From: Xylocopa sonorina
Taxonomy: Eukaryota; Arthropoda; Insecta; Hymenoptera; Apidae
Direction: 5' to 3'
Length of the DNA: 64,000 nucleotides
Assembly: GCF_050948175.1 (NCBI RefSeq)
Contig: NW_027490176.1
Coordinates: 496,001 to 560,000, forward strand
Shown piece by piece: positions 13,258 through 27,425 of this stretch. The notes below the pieces were generated by a model. That model was not told the origin of the DNA. It did not search any database and saw only the letters and a program-made list of their open reading frames with translations. Made by a program: the position numbers and the translations under genes. Each line of letters starts with the position of its first letter. Position 1 is the stretch's first letter.

Positions 13258-16200
13258 CATGAATCATAGAAGTGAGATGCGATATCGCGTTTTAAGAAGC
13301 AGCAGAAATCCATTGCTACGATACGTAGACATCTGCAAACGCTATTTCCTTGCAAGGAAGTGCCGCATTTACATTCATTTGAAGCGTGGACGAGGAATAC
13401 ATGACACTTCGCAGATCATATTATATCTTACCATGAATCATAGAAATGAGATGCGATATCGCGTTTTAAGAAGCATCAGAAATCCATTGCTACGATACGT
13501 AGACATCTGCAAACGCTATTTCCTTGCAAGAAAGTGTCGCATTTACATTCATTTGAAGTGTAGACGAGGAATACATAACACTTCGCAAATCATATTATAT
13601 CTTACCATGAAACATAGAAATGAGTTTCGATATCGCGTTTTAAGAATCATAAGAACTCTATTGCTACGATACGTAGACATCTGCAAACGCTACTTCCTTG
13701 CAAGGAAGTGTCGCATTTACATTCATTTGAAGCGTGGACGAGGAATACATGACACTTCGCAAATCATATTATATCTTACCATGACACATAGAAATGAGAT
13801 GCGTTATCGCGTTTTAAGAAGCATCAGAAATCCATTGCTACGATGAGTAGACCTCTGCAAACGCTATTTCCATGCAGGTAAGTGTCGCATTTACATTCAT
13901 TTGAAGTGTAGACGAGGAATACATAACACTTCGCAAATCATATTATACCTTACCATGAAACATAGAAATATGATCCGATATCGAGTTTTAAGGATCATAA
14001 GAACTCTATTGCTACGATACGTAGACATCTGCAAACGCTATTTCCTTGCAGGGAAGAGTCGCATTTACATTCATTTGAAGTGTAGACGAGGAATACATGA
14101 CACTTCGCAAATCATATTATATCTTACCATGAATCATAGAAGTGAGATGCGATATCGCGTTTTAAGAAGCAGCAGAAATCCATTGCTACGATACGTAGAC
14201 ATCTGCAAACGCTATTTCCTTGCAAGAAAGAGTCGCATTTACATTCATTTGAAGTGTAGACGAGGAATACATAACACTTCGCAAATCATATTATATCTTA
14301 CCATGAAACACAGAAATGAGATCCGATATCGCGTTTTAAGAATCATAAGAACTCTATTGCTATGATACGTAGACATCTGCAAACGCTATTTCCTTGCAAG
14401 GAAGTGTCGCATTTACATTCATTTGAAGCGTGGACGAGGAATACATGACACTTCGCAAATCATATTATATCCTACCATGAAACATAGAAATGAGATGCGA
14501 TATCGCGTTTTAAGAAGTATTAGAACTCTATTGCTACAATACGTAGACATCTGCAGACGCTATTTCCTTGCAAGGAAGTGTCGCATTTACATTCATTTGA
14601 AGTGTAGACGAGGAATACATGACACTTCGCAAATCATATAATATCTTGCCATGAAACATAGAAATGAGATGCGATATCGCGTTTTAAAAATCATAAGAAC
14701 TCTATTGCTACGATACGTAGACATCTGCAAACGCTATTTCCTTGCAAGGAAGTGTCGCATTTACATTCATTTGAAGCGTGGACGAGGAATACATGACACT
14801 TCGCAAATCATATTATATCTTACCATGAAACATAGAAATGAGATCCGATATCGCGTTTTAAGAATCATATGAACTCTATTGCTACGATACGTAGACATCT
14901 GCAAACGCTATTTCCTTGCTAGGAAGTATCGCATTTACATTCATTTGAAGCGTGGACGAGGAATACATGACACTTCGCAAATCATATTATATCTTACCAT
15001 GAAACATAGATATGAGATGCAATATCTCGTTTTAAGAAGCATTTGAACTCTATTGCTTCGATACGTAGACATCTGCAAACGCTATTTCCTTGCAAGGAAG
15101 TGTCGCATTTACATTCATTTGAAGTGTAGACGAGGAATACATGACACTTCGCAAATCATATAATATCTTGCCATGAAACATAGAAATGAGATGCGATATC
15201 GCGTTTTAAAAATCATAAGAACTCTATTGCTACGATACGTAGACACCTGCAAACGCTATTTCCTTGCAAGGAAGTGTCGCATTTACATTCATTTGAAGCG
15301 TGGACGAGGAATACACGACACTTCACAAATCATATTATACCTTACCATGAAACATAGAAATGAGATGCGATATCGCGTTTTAAGTAGCAGCAGAAATCCA
15401 TTGCTACGATACGCAGACATCTGCAAACGCTATTTCCTTGCAAGGAAGTGTCGCATTTACATTCATTTGAAGCGTGGACGAGAAATACATGACACTTCGC
15501 AAATCATATTATATCTTACCATGAAACATAGAAATGAGATGCGTTATCGCGTTTTAAGAAGCATCAGAAATCCGTTGCTACGATACGTAGACATCTGCAA
15601 ACGCTATTTCCTTACAAGGAAGTGTCGCATTTACATTCATTTGAAGTGTAGACGGGGAGTACATGACACTTCGCAAATCATATTATATCTTACCATGAAT
15701 CATAGAAGTGAGATGCGATATCGCGTTTTAAGAAGCAGCAGAAATCCATTGCTACGATACGTAGACATCTGCAAACGCTATTTCCTTGCAAGGAAGTGCC
15801 GCATTTACATTCATTTGAAGCGTGGACGAGGAATACATGACACTTCGCAGATCATATTATATCTTACCATGAATCATAGAAATGAGATGCGACATCGCGT
15901 TTTAAGAAGCATCAGAAATCCATTGCTACGATACGTAGACATCTGCAAACGCTATTTCCTTGCAAGGAAGTGTCGCATTTACATTCATTTGAAGCGTGGA
16001 CGAGGAATACATGACACTTCGCAAATCATATTATATCTTACCATGACACATAGAAATGAGATGCGTTATCGCGTTTTAAGAAGCATCAGAAATCCATTCC
16101 TACGATGAGTAGACATCTGCAAACGCTATTTCCATGCAGGGAAGTGTCGCATTTACATTCATTTGAAGTGTAGACGAGGAATACATAACACTTCGCAAAT

Positions 16201-19200
16201 CATATTATACCTTACCATGAAACATAGAAATATGATCCGATATCGAGTTTTAAGGATCATAAGAACTCTATTGCTACGATACGTAGACATCTGCAAACGC
16301 TATTTCCTTGCAGGGAAGTGTCGCATTTACATTCATTTGAAGTGTAGGCGAGGAATACATGACACTTCGCAAATCATATTATATCCTACCATGAAACATA
16401 GAAATGAGATGTGATATCGCGTTTTAAGAAGTATTAGAACTCTATTGCTACGATACGTAGACATCTGCAGACGCTATTTCCTTGCAAGGAAGTGTCGCAT
16501 TTACATTCATTTGAAGTGTAGACGAGGAATACATGACACTTCGCAAATCATATAATATCTTGCCATGAAACATAGAAATGAGATGCGATATCGCGTTTTA
16601 AGAATCATAAGAACTCTATTGCTACGATACGTAGACACCTGCAAACGCTATTTCCTTGCAAGGAAGTGTCGCATTTACATTCATTTGAAGCGTGGACGAG
16701 GAATACACGACACTTCACAAATCATATTATACCTTACCATGAAACATAGAAATGAGATGCGATATCGCGTTTTAAGTAGCAGCAGAAATCCATTGCTACG
16801 ATACGCAGACATCTGCAAACGCTATTTCCTTGCAAGGAAGTGCCGCATTTACATTCATTTGAAGCGTGGACGAGGAATACATGACACTTCGCAGATCATA
16901 TTATATCTTACCATGAAACATAGAAATGATATGCGTTATCGCGTTTTAAGAAGCATCAGAAATCCATTGCTACGATACGTAGATATCTGCAAACGCTATT
17001 TCCTTGCAAAGAAGTGTCGCATTTACATTCATTTGAAGTGTAGACGAGGAATACATAACACTTCGCAAATCATATTATATCCTACCATGAAACATAGAAA
17101 TGAGATGCGATATCGCGTTTTAAGAATCATAAGAACACTATTGCTACGATACGTAGACATCTGCAAACGCTATTTCCTTGCAAGGAAGTGTCGCATTTAC
17201 ATTCATTTGAAGCGTGGACGAGAAATACATGACACTTCGCAAATCATATTATATCTTACCATGAAACATAGAAATGAGATGCGTTATCGCGTTTTAAGAA
17301 GCATCAGAAATCCGTTGCTACGATACGTAGATATCTGCAAACGCTATTTCCTTACAAGGAAGTGTCGCATTTACATTCATTTGAAGTGTAGACGGGGAGT
17401 ACATGACACTTCGCAAATCATATTATATCTTACCATGAATCATAGAAGTGAGATGCGATATCGCGTTTCAAGAAGCAGCAGAAATCCATTGCTACGATAC
17501 GTAGACATCTGCAAACGCTATTTCCTTGCAAGGAAGTGCCGCATTTACATTCATTTGAAGCGTGGACGAGGAATACATGACACTTCGCAGATCATATTAT
17601 ATCTTACCATGAATCATAGAAATGAGATGCGACATCGCGTTTTAAGAAGCATCAGAAATCCATTGCTACGATACGTAGACATCTGCAAACGCTATTTCCT
17701 TGCAAGAAAGTGTCGCATTTACATTCATTTGAAGTGTAGACGAGGAATACATAACACTTCGCAAATCATATTATATCTTACCATGAAACATAGAAATGAG
17801 TTCCGATATCGCGTTTTAAGAATCATAAGAACTCTATTGCTACGATACGTAGACATCTGCAAACGCTATTTCCTTGCAAGGAAGTGTCGCATTTACATTC
17901 ATTTGAAGCGTGGACGAGGAATACATGACACTTCGCAAATCATATTATATCTTACCATGACACATAGAAATGGGATGCGTTATCGCGTTTTAAGAAGCAT
18001 CAGAAATCCATTGCTACGATGAGTAGACATCTGCAAACGCTATTTCCATGCAGGGAAGTGTCGCATTTACATTCATTTGAAGTGTAGACGAGGAATACAT
18101 AACACTTCGCAAATCATATTATACCTTACCATGAAACATAGAAATATGATCCGATATCGAGTTTTAAGTATCATAAGAAATCTACTGCTACGATACGTAG
18201 ACATCTGCAAACGCTATTTCCTTGCAGGGAAGTGTCGCATTTACATTCATTTGAAGTGTAGACGAGGAATACATGACACTTCGCAAATCATATTATATCT
18301 TACCATGAATCATAGAAGTTGGATGCGATATCGCGTTTTAAGAAGCAGCAGAAATCCATTGCTACGATACGTAGACATCTGCAAACGCTATTTCCTTGCA
18401 AGAAAGTGTCGCATTTACATTCGTTTGAAGTGTAGACGAGGAATACATAACACTTCGCAAATCATATTATACCTTACCATGAAACATAGAAATGAGATGC
18501 GATATCGCGTTTTAAGAAGCAGCAGAAATCCATTGCTACGATACGTAGACATCTGCAAACGCTATTTCCTTGCAAGAAAGTGTCGCATTTACATTCATTT
18601 GAAGTGTAGACGAGGAATACATAACACTTCGCAAATCATATTATATCTTACCATGAAACATAGAAATGAGATCCGATATCACGTTTTAAGAATCATATGA
18701 ACTCTATTGCTACGATACGTAGACATCTGCAAACGCTATTTCCTTGCTAGGAAGTGTCGCATTTACATTCATTTGAAGTGTAGACGAGGAATACATAACA
18801 CTTCGCGAATCATATTATATCCTACCATGAAACATAGAAATGAGATGCGATATCGCGTTTTATGAATCATAAGAACTCTATTGCTACGATCCGTAGACAT
18901 CTGCAAACGCTATTTCCTTGCAAGGAAGTGTCGCATTTACATTCATTTGAAGCGTGGACGAGAAATACATGACACTTCGCAAATCATATTATATCTTACC
19001 ATGAAACATAGAAATGAGATGCGTTATCGCGTTTTAAGAAGCATCAGAAATCCGTTGCTACGATACGTAGACATCTGCAAACGCTATTTCCTTGCAAGAA
19101 AGTGTCGCATTTACATTCATTTGAAGTGTAGACGAGGAATACACGACACTTCGCAAATCATATTATATCTTACCATGAAACATAGAAATGAGATGCGTTA

Positions 19201-20838
19201 TGGCGTTTTAAGAAGCATCAGAAATCCATTGCTACGATACGTAGACATCTGCAGACGCTACTTCCTAGCAAGGAAGTGTCGCATTTACTTTCATTTGAAG
19301 TGTAGACGAGGAATACATAGCACTTCGCTAATCATATTATATCTTACCATGAAACATAGAAATGAGAAGCGATATCGCGTTTGAAGAATCATAAGAACTC
19401 TATTGCTACGATACGTAGACATCTGGAAACGCTATTTCCTTGCAGCGAAGTGTCGTCTTTACATTCATTTGAAGTGTAGACGAGGAATACATGACACTTC
19501 GCAAATCATATTATATCTTACCATGAATCATAGAAGTGAGATGCGATTTCGCGTTTTAAGAAGCAGCAGAAATCCATTGCTACGACAGGTAGACATTTGC
19601 AAACGCTATTTCCTTGCAAGGAAGTGTCGCATTTACATTCATTTGAAGTGTAGACGAGGAATACATGACACTCCGCAAATCATATTATATCTTACCATGA
19701 AACATAGAAATGAGAAGCGATATCGCGTTTTAAGAATCATAAGAACTCTATTGCTACGATACGTAGACATCTGCAAACGCTATTTCCATGCAGGGAAGTG
19801 TCGCATTTACATTCATTTGAAGTGTAGACGAGGAATACATGACACTTCGCAAATCATATTATATCTTACCATGAATCATAGAAGTGAGATGCGATATCGC
19901 GTTTTAAGAATCATCAGAAATCCATTGCTACGATACGTAGACATCTGCAAACGCTATTTCCTTGCAAGAAAGTGTCGCATTTACATTCATTTGAAGTATA
20001 GACGAGGAATACACAACACTTCGCAAATCGTATTATATCTTACCATGAAACATAGAAATGAGATGCGATATCGCGTTTTAAGAAGCATCAGAAATCCATT
20101 GCTACGATACGTAGACATCTGCAAACGCTATTTCCTTGCAAGAAAGTGTCGCATTTACATTCATTTAAAGTGTAGACGAGGAATACATAACACTCCGCAA
20201 ATCATATTATATCTTACCATGAAACATAGAAATGTGATGCGATATCGCGTTTTAAGAAGCATTAGAACTCTACTGCTACGATACGTAGACATCTGCAAAC
20301 GCCATTTCTTAGCGAGGAAGTGTCGCATTCACATTCATTTGAAGTGTAGACGAGGAATACATAACACTCCGCAAATCATATTATATCTTACCATGAAACA
20401 TAGAAATGTGATGCGATATCGCGTTTTAAGAATCATAAGAACTCTATTGCTACGATACGTAGACATCTGCAAACGCTATTTCCCTGCAAAGAAGTGTCGC
20501 ATTTACATTCATTTGAAGTGTAGACGAGGAATACATAACTCTTCGCAAATCATATTATATCTTACCATGAAACATAGAAATGACATTCGATATCGCGTTT
20601 TAAGAATCATAAGCACTCTATTGCTACGATACGTAGACATCTGCAAACGCTATTTCCTTGCAAGGAAGGGTCGCATTTACATTCATTTGAAGCGTGGACG
20701 AGGAATACATAACACTTCGCAAATCATATTATACCTTACCATGAAACATAGAAATGAGATGCGATATCGCGTTTTAAGAACCATAAGAACTCTATTGCTA
20801 CGATACGTAGACATCTGCAAACGCCATTTCCTTGCAAG
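13258..20838 (+). repeat. 174-bp satellite array, block 2
   Basis: About 43.5 monomers, in phase with block 1 once the LTR and its TSD are removed. It contains the second copy of the large duplicated block (14651-19873). The right part, 20000-20838, has less common variants ('gaaatgtgatgcg', 'ataactcttcgc'). The last monomer is cut at CCTTGCAAG by the LTR that starts at 20839. Long open frames (for example 16565-18022 and 19403-20838) are the satellite frame and are not annotated as genes. The frame from 19403 continues by chance into the LTR's own U3 open frame. Confidence 0.97.
14651..19873 (+). repeat. Large duplicated satellite block, copy 2
   Basis: Counterpart of 7230-11756 (see there for offsets). 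At the position equivalent to the LTR insertion of copy 1 (19873/19874) the satellite is uninterrupted. The LTR therefore either arrived after the duplication or was not included in the copied segment. Four extra monomers (696 bp) lie inside this copy compared with copy 1. Confidence 0.85.
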
Positions 20839-20839
20839 T

Positions 20840-21169
20840 GTGACGTCAGGCGTAGCGCCTGCCACCCATCAGCCTCCTCGCCGCCTCCAGCATCAACCCC
20901 TGCACGCAGGCAGCCTGCCGTACACGCCTGCAGATTCAGCAACCAGCAGCGTTCGCGCGCGCACAGGTGCACGCGCTCACACGCACGTAGGAACACCTCT
21001 TTCTCGCTCGCACCAACAAGCAACGTTGTCTCGCTCGCACCTACGAGCATCCCCGCCTCCCTCGCATCGAGGACTCCTTCCAGAGGGAAGAAGTCGCTGC
21101 CCGTCACCGGAATGGGGACTGTTCCAGATTAGGGAACCAACATTGCCAGACCCTGTATACTATTTTTAA
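20840..21169 (+). CDS. U3 open frame of family B, counterpart of the family A Pol tail
   Basis: Reading from the second base of the LTR, the frame begins VTSGVAPAT and stays open for about 109 codons to a TAA at 21167-21169. In family A the equivalent phase begins VTSGVPPAT and is the C-terminal end of Pol. Both are rich in Pro, His and Arg, and both end shortly before the TATA-like sequence with aromatic residues (PVYYF here, YFSYMWD in A). In a full-length family B element I infer this would be the Pol C-terminus reading across the 3' LTR boundary. In this solo LTR it is only an orphan fragment, joined by chance to the upstream satellite frame. Confidence 0.45.
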   Translation: MTSGVAPATHQPPRRLQHQPLHAGSLPYTPADSATSSVRARTGARAHTHVGTPLSRSHQQATLSRSHLRASPPPSHRGLLPEGRSRCPSPEWGLFQIREPTLPDPVYYF

Positions 21170-21860
21170 CTCATATATTACATCTATGTACATGTATTAT
21201 AATCCTAAATCTAAGTACTCATGACACATATTGTAACACACCACAACACACACGTAATTCTAAGTCCGTAGGTATATGATTATATATTAAGACGCGCCTG
21301 CGCCAACAACACGCGCAGCTAGCCCCACCACGAGCCGCGATTCCCCACTCGCTGGACCACGCGCTCCCCACTACGAGTGCCCGCGACCGAAGCGCCTCGC
21401 GAACCGAGGAGGTCCGAGACGCGACTCCGGAGAGTCAGTCTACTTCGAGATTCCAGTCCGAGGAGTCGAATCCTCCAGTACCATTTCTTATACTCGAGCC
21501 ATTAGCCGCCTCAATGTGGGGTCTAGGCTACTCGATAGTATTTCTATTTCCTTAGTTCTAACTTAGAATAATTTCAACTTTGTATAATTTTAACTTAGAA
21601 TATATTCCATTTATTTTACTACATCTAGTTTTTGAGTTTAATACCATATCTACTAATTCCTATATCTACTAAATCAAATACCACTTCTCGCGCTTAATAC
21701 AAACAGTAACAACGAATTCTTCCACGTGTCTCTTCCATACAACTGGGTAGCTTCCCATCACCTCGAAGGAGTATAGAACTCAGCTTTGCAGAGTTGCGAT
21801 AGAGCGGACCGCCGCTTATCCTTCCGAGCATTGTCTGTTAGTACAGAAAACTCTGGGTGA

Positions 21861-22250
21861 ATGGGGCGTGATTCCGGTTCGCGAAGAACACGACGCGCGG
21901 GTAGGAAGAATTTCCTTCGCTCACTTGTGCGTGGATACGTGGGTAACGTATCCCGGATCCCCGTGTACCAGCAACCTGTCTCCGCACCTGTTCAGCAGCA
22001 TCTTTCCGAAGTCTCTAGCATCGCCGAGTCTCCTGTTTCCGCAACCGAGGTTGCTGCGATATCTACAGTCTCCACCGAATCCGCTTCGCATCCGAGTCGC
22101 CGTTTACCGCTTCGCTGGAAGCTCATTGAATTATCAACCTCAATCAACAGGCCAGCACCTACGTCGATACCAATCAACGATCCACGGCGAGAATTTTACC
22201 AACGTATCGAGAACGAAATCAGCAAAGGTAACATTTCCAACTCCTTATAA
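21861..22250 (+). CDS. LTR-internal ORF of family B, 129 aa, unknown function
   Basis: This ORF has a true ATG and 129 codons. Its N-terminus (RRTRRAGRKNFLRSLVRGYV) matches the family A LTR ORF (RTRRAGRREFIRRLAREYV) in spacing and most basic residues. Its C-terminus has INDPRREFYQRIENEI where A has VADPRRSRYLEREI. The middle is Ser/Pro/Val-rich and does not align. A donor-like AAAG/GTAACA lies near the end (GT at 22228-22229), paralleling the GTAAGT at the end of the A ORF. I do not recognise the protein. The basic N-terminal cluster could be a nuclear or RNA-binding signal, which is inference only. A +1-frame ORF (21868-22290) overlaps it and lacks this cross-family similarity. Confidence 0.45.
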   Translation: MGRDSGSRRTRRAGRKNFLRSLVRGYVGNVSRIPVYQQPVSAPVQQHLSEVSSIAESPVSATEVAAISTVSTESASHPSRRLPLRWKLIELSTSINRPAPTSIPINDPRREFYQRIENEISKGNISNSL

Positions 22251-23120
22251 ACGCAAATCGCGAGTGTTTTGTCCGTGTCGCGTTAGCTGAAATAGTCGAA
22301 CCCGGTCGTAACGCGTTTCCGCGGACCGAATTTCGAACAAATAGGCTAGTGTCGTGAAGCCCCCGGATAAACGAAAAGTTATTTCGCCGGACGTGACACA
22401 AGGAAGTGTCGCATTTACATTCATTTGATGTGTAGACGAGGAATACATAACACTTCGCAAATCATATTGTACCTTACCATGAAACATAGAAATGAGATGC
22501 GATATCGCGTTTTAAGAAGCATTAGAACTCTACTGCTACGATACGTAGACATCTGCAAACGCTATTTCCTAGCGAGGAAGTGTCGCATTCACATTCATTT
22601 GAAGTGTAGACGAGGAATACATAACACTTCGCAAATCATATTATATCTTACCATGAAACAGTGAAATGAGATGCGATATCGCGATTTAAGAAGCATTTGA
22701 ACTCTATTGTTACGATACGTAGACATCTGCAAACGCTATTTCCTAGCAAGGAAGTGTCGCATTTACATTCATTTGAAGTTTAGACGAGGAATACATGACA
22801 CGTCGCAAATCATATTATATCTTACCATGAAACATAGAAATGAGATGCGATATCGCGTTTTAAGAATCATAAGAACACTATTGCTACGATACGTAGACAT
22901 CTGCAAACGCTATTTCCTTGCAAGGAAGTGTCGCATTTACATTAATTTGAATCGTAGACGAGGAATGCATAACATTTCGCAATGAATATTATATCTTATC
23001 ATGATACATAGAAATGAGATGCGATATCGCGTTTTAAGAAGTATTGGAACACTATTGCTAAGATAGGTAGACATTTGCAAACGCTATTTCCTTACAAGGA
23101 AGTGTCGCATTTACATTCAT

Positions 23121-24982
23121 TTGAAGTGTAGACGAGGAATACATAACACTTCTCCAATCATATTATATCTTACCATGAAACGTAGAAATGAGATGCGATA
23201 TCGCGTTTTAAGAATCATAAGAACTCTATTGCTACGATACGTAGACATCTGCAAACGCTATTTGCTTGCAAGGAAGTGTCGCATTTACATTCATTTGAAG
23301 TGTAGACGAGTAATACATAACACTTCCCCAATCATATTATATCTTACCATGAAACATAGAAATGAGATGCGATATCGCGTTCTAAGAAGCATTGGAACTC
23401 TATTGCTACGATACGTAGACATCTGCAAACGCTATTTCCTTGCAAGGAAGAGTCGCATTTACATTCATTTGAAGTGTAGAAAAGAATACATGACACTTCG
23501 CAAATCATATTATATCTTACCATGAAACATAGGAATGAGATGCGATATCTCGTTTTAAGAAGCATTAGAACTCTATCCCTACGATACGTAGACATCTGCA
23601 AACGCTATTTCCTTGCAAGGAAGTGTCGCATTTACATTCTTCTGAAGAGAATATGAAGTATACATAACACTTTACAATGAATATTATATCCTATCATGCA
23701 ACACAGAAATGAGATGCGATATCTCGTTTTAAGAAGCATTTGAACTCTATTGCTTCGATACGTAGACATCTGCAAACGCTATTTCCTTGCAAGGAAGCAT
23801 TGCATTTACATTCATTTGAAGTGTAGACGAGGACTACATAACACTTCGCAATGAATATTACATCTTGTCATGAAACATAGAAATGAGATGCGATATCACG
23901 TTTTAAGAAGCACTAGAACTCCATCCCTACGATACGTAGACATCTGCAAACGCTATTTCCTAGCAAGGAAGTGTCGCATTCACATTCATTTGAAGTGTAG
24001 ACGTTGGACTACATAACACTTCGCAATGAATATAACATCTTATCATGAAACATAGAAATGAGATGCGATATCACGTTTTAAGAAGCACTAAAAACTCCAT
24101 CCCTACGATACGTAGACATCTGCAAACGCTATTTCCTAGCAAGGTAGTGTCGCATTCACATTCATTTGAAGTGTAGACGTTGGACTACATAACACTTCCC
24201 CAATCATATTATATCTTACCATGAAACATAGAAATGAGATGCGATATCGCGTTTTAAGAATCATAAGAACTCTATTGCTACGATACGTAGACATCTGCAA
24301 ACGCTATTTCCTTGCAAGGAAGAGTCGCATTTACATTCATTTGAAGTGTAGACGAAGAATACATGGACACTTCGCAAATCATATTATATCTTACCATGAA
24401 ACATAGAATGAGATGCGATATCGCGTTTTAAGAAGCATTAGAACTCTATTGCTACGATACCTAGTCATCTGCAGACGCTATTTCCTAGCAGGGAAGTGTG
24501 GCATTTACATTCATTTAAAGTGTAGACAAGGAATGCGTAACACTTCGCAATGAATATTATATCTTGTCATGAAACATAGAAATGAGATGCGATATCGCGT
24601 TTTATGAATCATAAGAACTCTATTGCTACGATACGTAGACATATGCAAACGCTATTTCCTTGCAAGGAAGAGTCGCATTTACCATTCATTTGAAGTGTAG
24701 ACGAGTAATACATAACACTTCCCCAATCATATTATATCTTACCATGAAACATAGAAATGAGATGCGATATCGCGTTTTAAGAAGCATTGGAATCTATTGC
24801 TACGATACGTAGACATCTGCAAACGCTATATCCTAGCGAGGAAGTGTCGCATTTACATTCATTTGAAGTGTAGACGAAAAATACATAACACTTCGCAAAT
24901 CATATTATACCTTACCATGAAAGATAGAAATGAGATGCGATATCGCGTTTTAAGAATCATTAGAACACTATTGCTACGATAG
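23121..24982 (+). repeat. Tandem 14-monomer duplication, copy 1
   Basis: Matches 25567-27425 almost base for base. The offset falls from 2446 to 2443 bp because of single-base length differences. This copy has extra bases at 'acgttgg' (twice), at 'actaaaaactcc', at 'catggacac' and at 'accattcatttg'. It has losses at 'atagaatgag' and 'gcattggaatc'. These cluster at about 24000-24800. Confidence 0.85.
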
Positions 24983-25566
24983 GTAGACATTTGCAAACGC
25001 TATTTCCTTGCAAGGAAGTGTCGCATTTACATTCATTTGGAGTGTAGACGAGGAATACATAACACTTCGCAAATCATATTATATCTTACCATGAAACATA
25101 GAAATGAGATGCGATATCGCGTTTTAAGAAGCATTGGAACTCTATTGCTACGATACGTAGACATCTGCAAACGCTATTTCCTTGCAAGGAAGTGTCGCAT
25201 TTACGCATTTACATTCATTTGAAGTGTAGAAGAGGAATACATAACACTTCGCAAATCATATTATATCTTACCATGAAACATGGAAAGGAGATGCGATATC
25301 GCGTTTTAAGAAGCATTAGAACTCTATTGCTACGATACGTAGACATCTGCAAACGCTATATCCTAGCGAAGAAGTGTCGCATTCACATTCATTTGAAGTG
25401 TAGGCGAGGAATACATAACACTTCGCAAATCATATTATAACTTACCATGAAACATAGAAGTGAGACGCGATATCGCGTTTTAAGAAGCATTAGAATACTA
25501 TTGCTACGATAGGCAAATATTTGCAAACGCTATTTCCTTGCAAGGAAGTGTCGCATTCACATTCAT

Positions 25567-27425
25567 TTGAAGTGTAGACGAGGAATACATAACACTTCTC
25601 CAATCATATTATATCTTACCATGAAACGTAGAAATGAGATGCGATATCGCGTTTTAAGAATCATAAGAACTCTATTGCTACGATACGTAGACATCTGCAA
25701 ACGCTATTTGCTTGCAAGGAAGTGTCGCATTTACATTCATTTGAAGTGTAGACGAGTAATACATAACACTTCCCCAATCATATTATATCTTACCATGAAA
25801 CATAGAAATGAGATGCGATATCGCGTTCTAAGAAGCATTGGAACTCTATTGCTACGATACGTAGACATCTGCAAACGCTATTTCCTTGCAAGGAAGAGTC
25901 GCATTTACATTCATTTGAAGTGTAGAAAAGAATACATGACACTTCGCAAATCATATTATATCTTACCATGAAACATAGGAATGAGATGCGATATCTCGTT
26001 TTAAGAAGCATTAGAACTCTATCCCTACGATACGTAGACATCTGCAAACGCTATTTCCTTGCAAGGAAGTGTCGCATTTACATTCTTCTGAAGAGAATAT
26101 GAAGTATACATAACACTTTACAATGAATATTATATCCTATCATGCAACACAGAAATGAGATGCGATATCTCGTTTTAAGAAGCATTTGAACTCTATTGCT
26201 TCGATACGTAGACATCTGCAAACGCTATTTCCTTGCAAGGAAGCATTGCATTTACATTCATTTGAAGTGTAGACGAGGACTACATAACACTTCGCAATGA
26301 ATATTACATCTTGTCATGAAACATAGAAATGAGATGCGATATCACGTTTTAAGAAGCACTAGAACTCCATCCCTACGATACGTAGACATCTGCAAACGCT
26401 ATTTCCTAGCAAGGAAGTGTCGCATTCACATTCATTTGAAGTGTAGACGTGGACTACATAACACTTCGCAATGAATATAACATCTTATCATGAAACATAG
26501 AAATGAGATGCGATATCACGTTTTAAGAAGCACTAAAACTCCATCCCTACGATACGTAGACATCTGCAAACGCTATTTCCTAGCAAGGTAGTGTCGCATT
26601 CACATTCATTTGAAGTGTAGACGTGGACTACATAACACTTCCCCAATCATATTATATCTTACCATGAAACATAGAAATGAGATGCGATATCGCGTTTTAA
26701 GAATCATAAGAACTCTATTGCTACGATACGTAGACATCTGCAAACGCTATTTCCTTGCAAGGAAGAGTCGCATTTACATTCATTTGAAGTGTAGACGAAG
26801 AATACATGACACTTCGCAAATCATATTATATCTTACCATGAAACATAGGAATGAGATGCGATATCGCGTTTTAAGAAGCATTAGAACTCTATTGCTACGA
26901 TACCTAGTCATCTGCAGACGCTATTTCCTAGCAGGGAAGTGTGGCATTTACATTCATTTAAAGTGTAGACAAGGAATGCATAACACTTCGCAATGAATAT
27001 TATATCTTGTCATGAAACATAGAAATGAGATGCGATATCGCGTTTTATGAATCATAAGAACTCTATTGCTACGATACGTAGACATATGCAAACGCTATTT
27101 CCTTGCAAGGAAGAGTCGCATTTACATTCATTTGAAGTGTAGACGAGTAATACATAACACTTCCCCAATCATATTATATCTTACCATGAAACATAGAAAT
27201 GAGATGCGATATCGCGTTTTAAGAAGCCATTGGAATCTATTGCTACGATACGTAGACATCTGCAAACGCTATATCCTAGCGAGGAAGTGTCGCATTTACA
27301 TTCATTTGAAGTGTAGACGAAAAATACATAACACTTCGCAAATCATATTATACCTTACCATGAAAGATAGAAATGAGATGCGATATCGCGTTTTAAGAAT
27401 CATTAGAACACTATTGCTACGATAG
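25567..27425 (+). repeat. Tandem 14-monomer duplication, copy 2
   Basis: Second copy of the segment at 23121-24982, with a more regular monomer length. To its left, an unusual monomer ('gaagtgagacgcgatatcgcg' ... 'gataggcaaatatttgc', about 25449-25530) recurs near 31157-31238 beyond the solo LTR at 28763. That again shows multi-monomer segments being copied. Confidence 0.85.

Larger units (their letters stand above)
20839..22398 (+). mobile_element. Solo LTR of a second, related family B (1560 bp)
   Basis: The LTR starts TGTGACGTC and ends GACGTGACA. It is flanked by a perfect 4-bp TSD, CAAG (20835-20838 and 22399-22402), and removal restores CCTTGCAAGGAAG. It is clearly diverged from family A but collinear with it. 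It opens with 'acgtcaggcgta'; has a U3 open frame ending at 21169; a TATA-like stretch near 21272-21288; a GC-rich middle with 'ccgaggaggtccgagacgcg'; the ORF at 21861-22250; and a donor-like AAAGGTAACA about 170 bp from its end. No internal region is present in this window. The shared plan suggests a sister lineage of family A. Confidence 0.9.

Noticed and set aside
19403..21169. A fusion gene of satellite frame and LTR
   Set aside because: The satellite frame runs in phase into the LTR tail frame (also at 28404-28790). With two plus-oriented LTRs this has about a one in nine chance probability, and the satellite part is not a gene.
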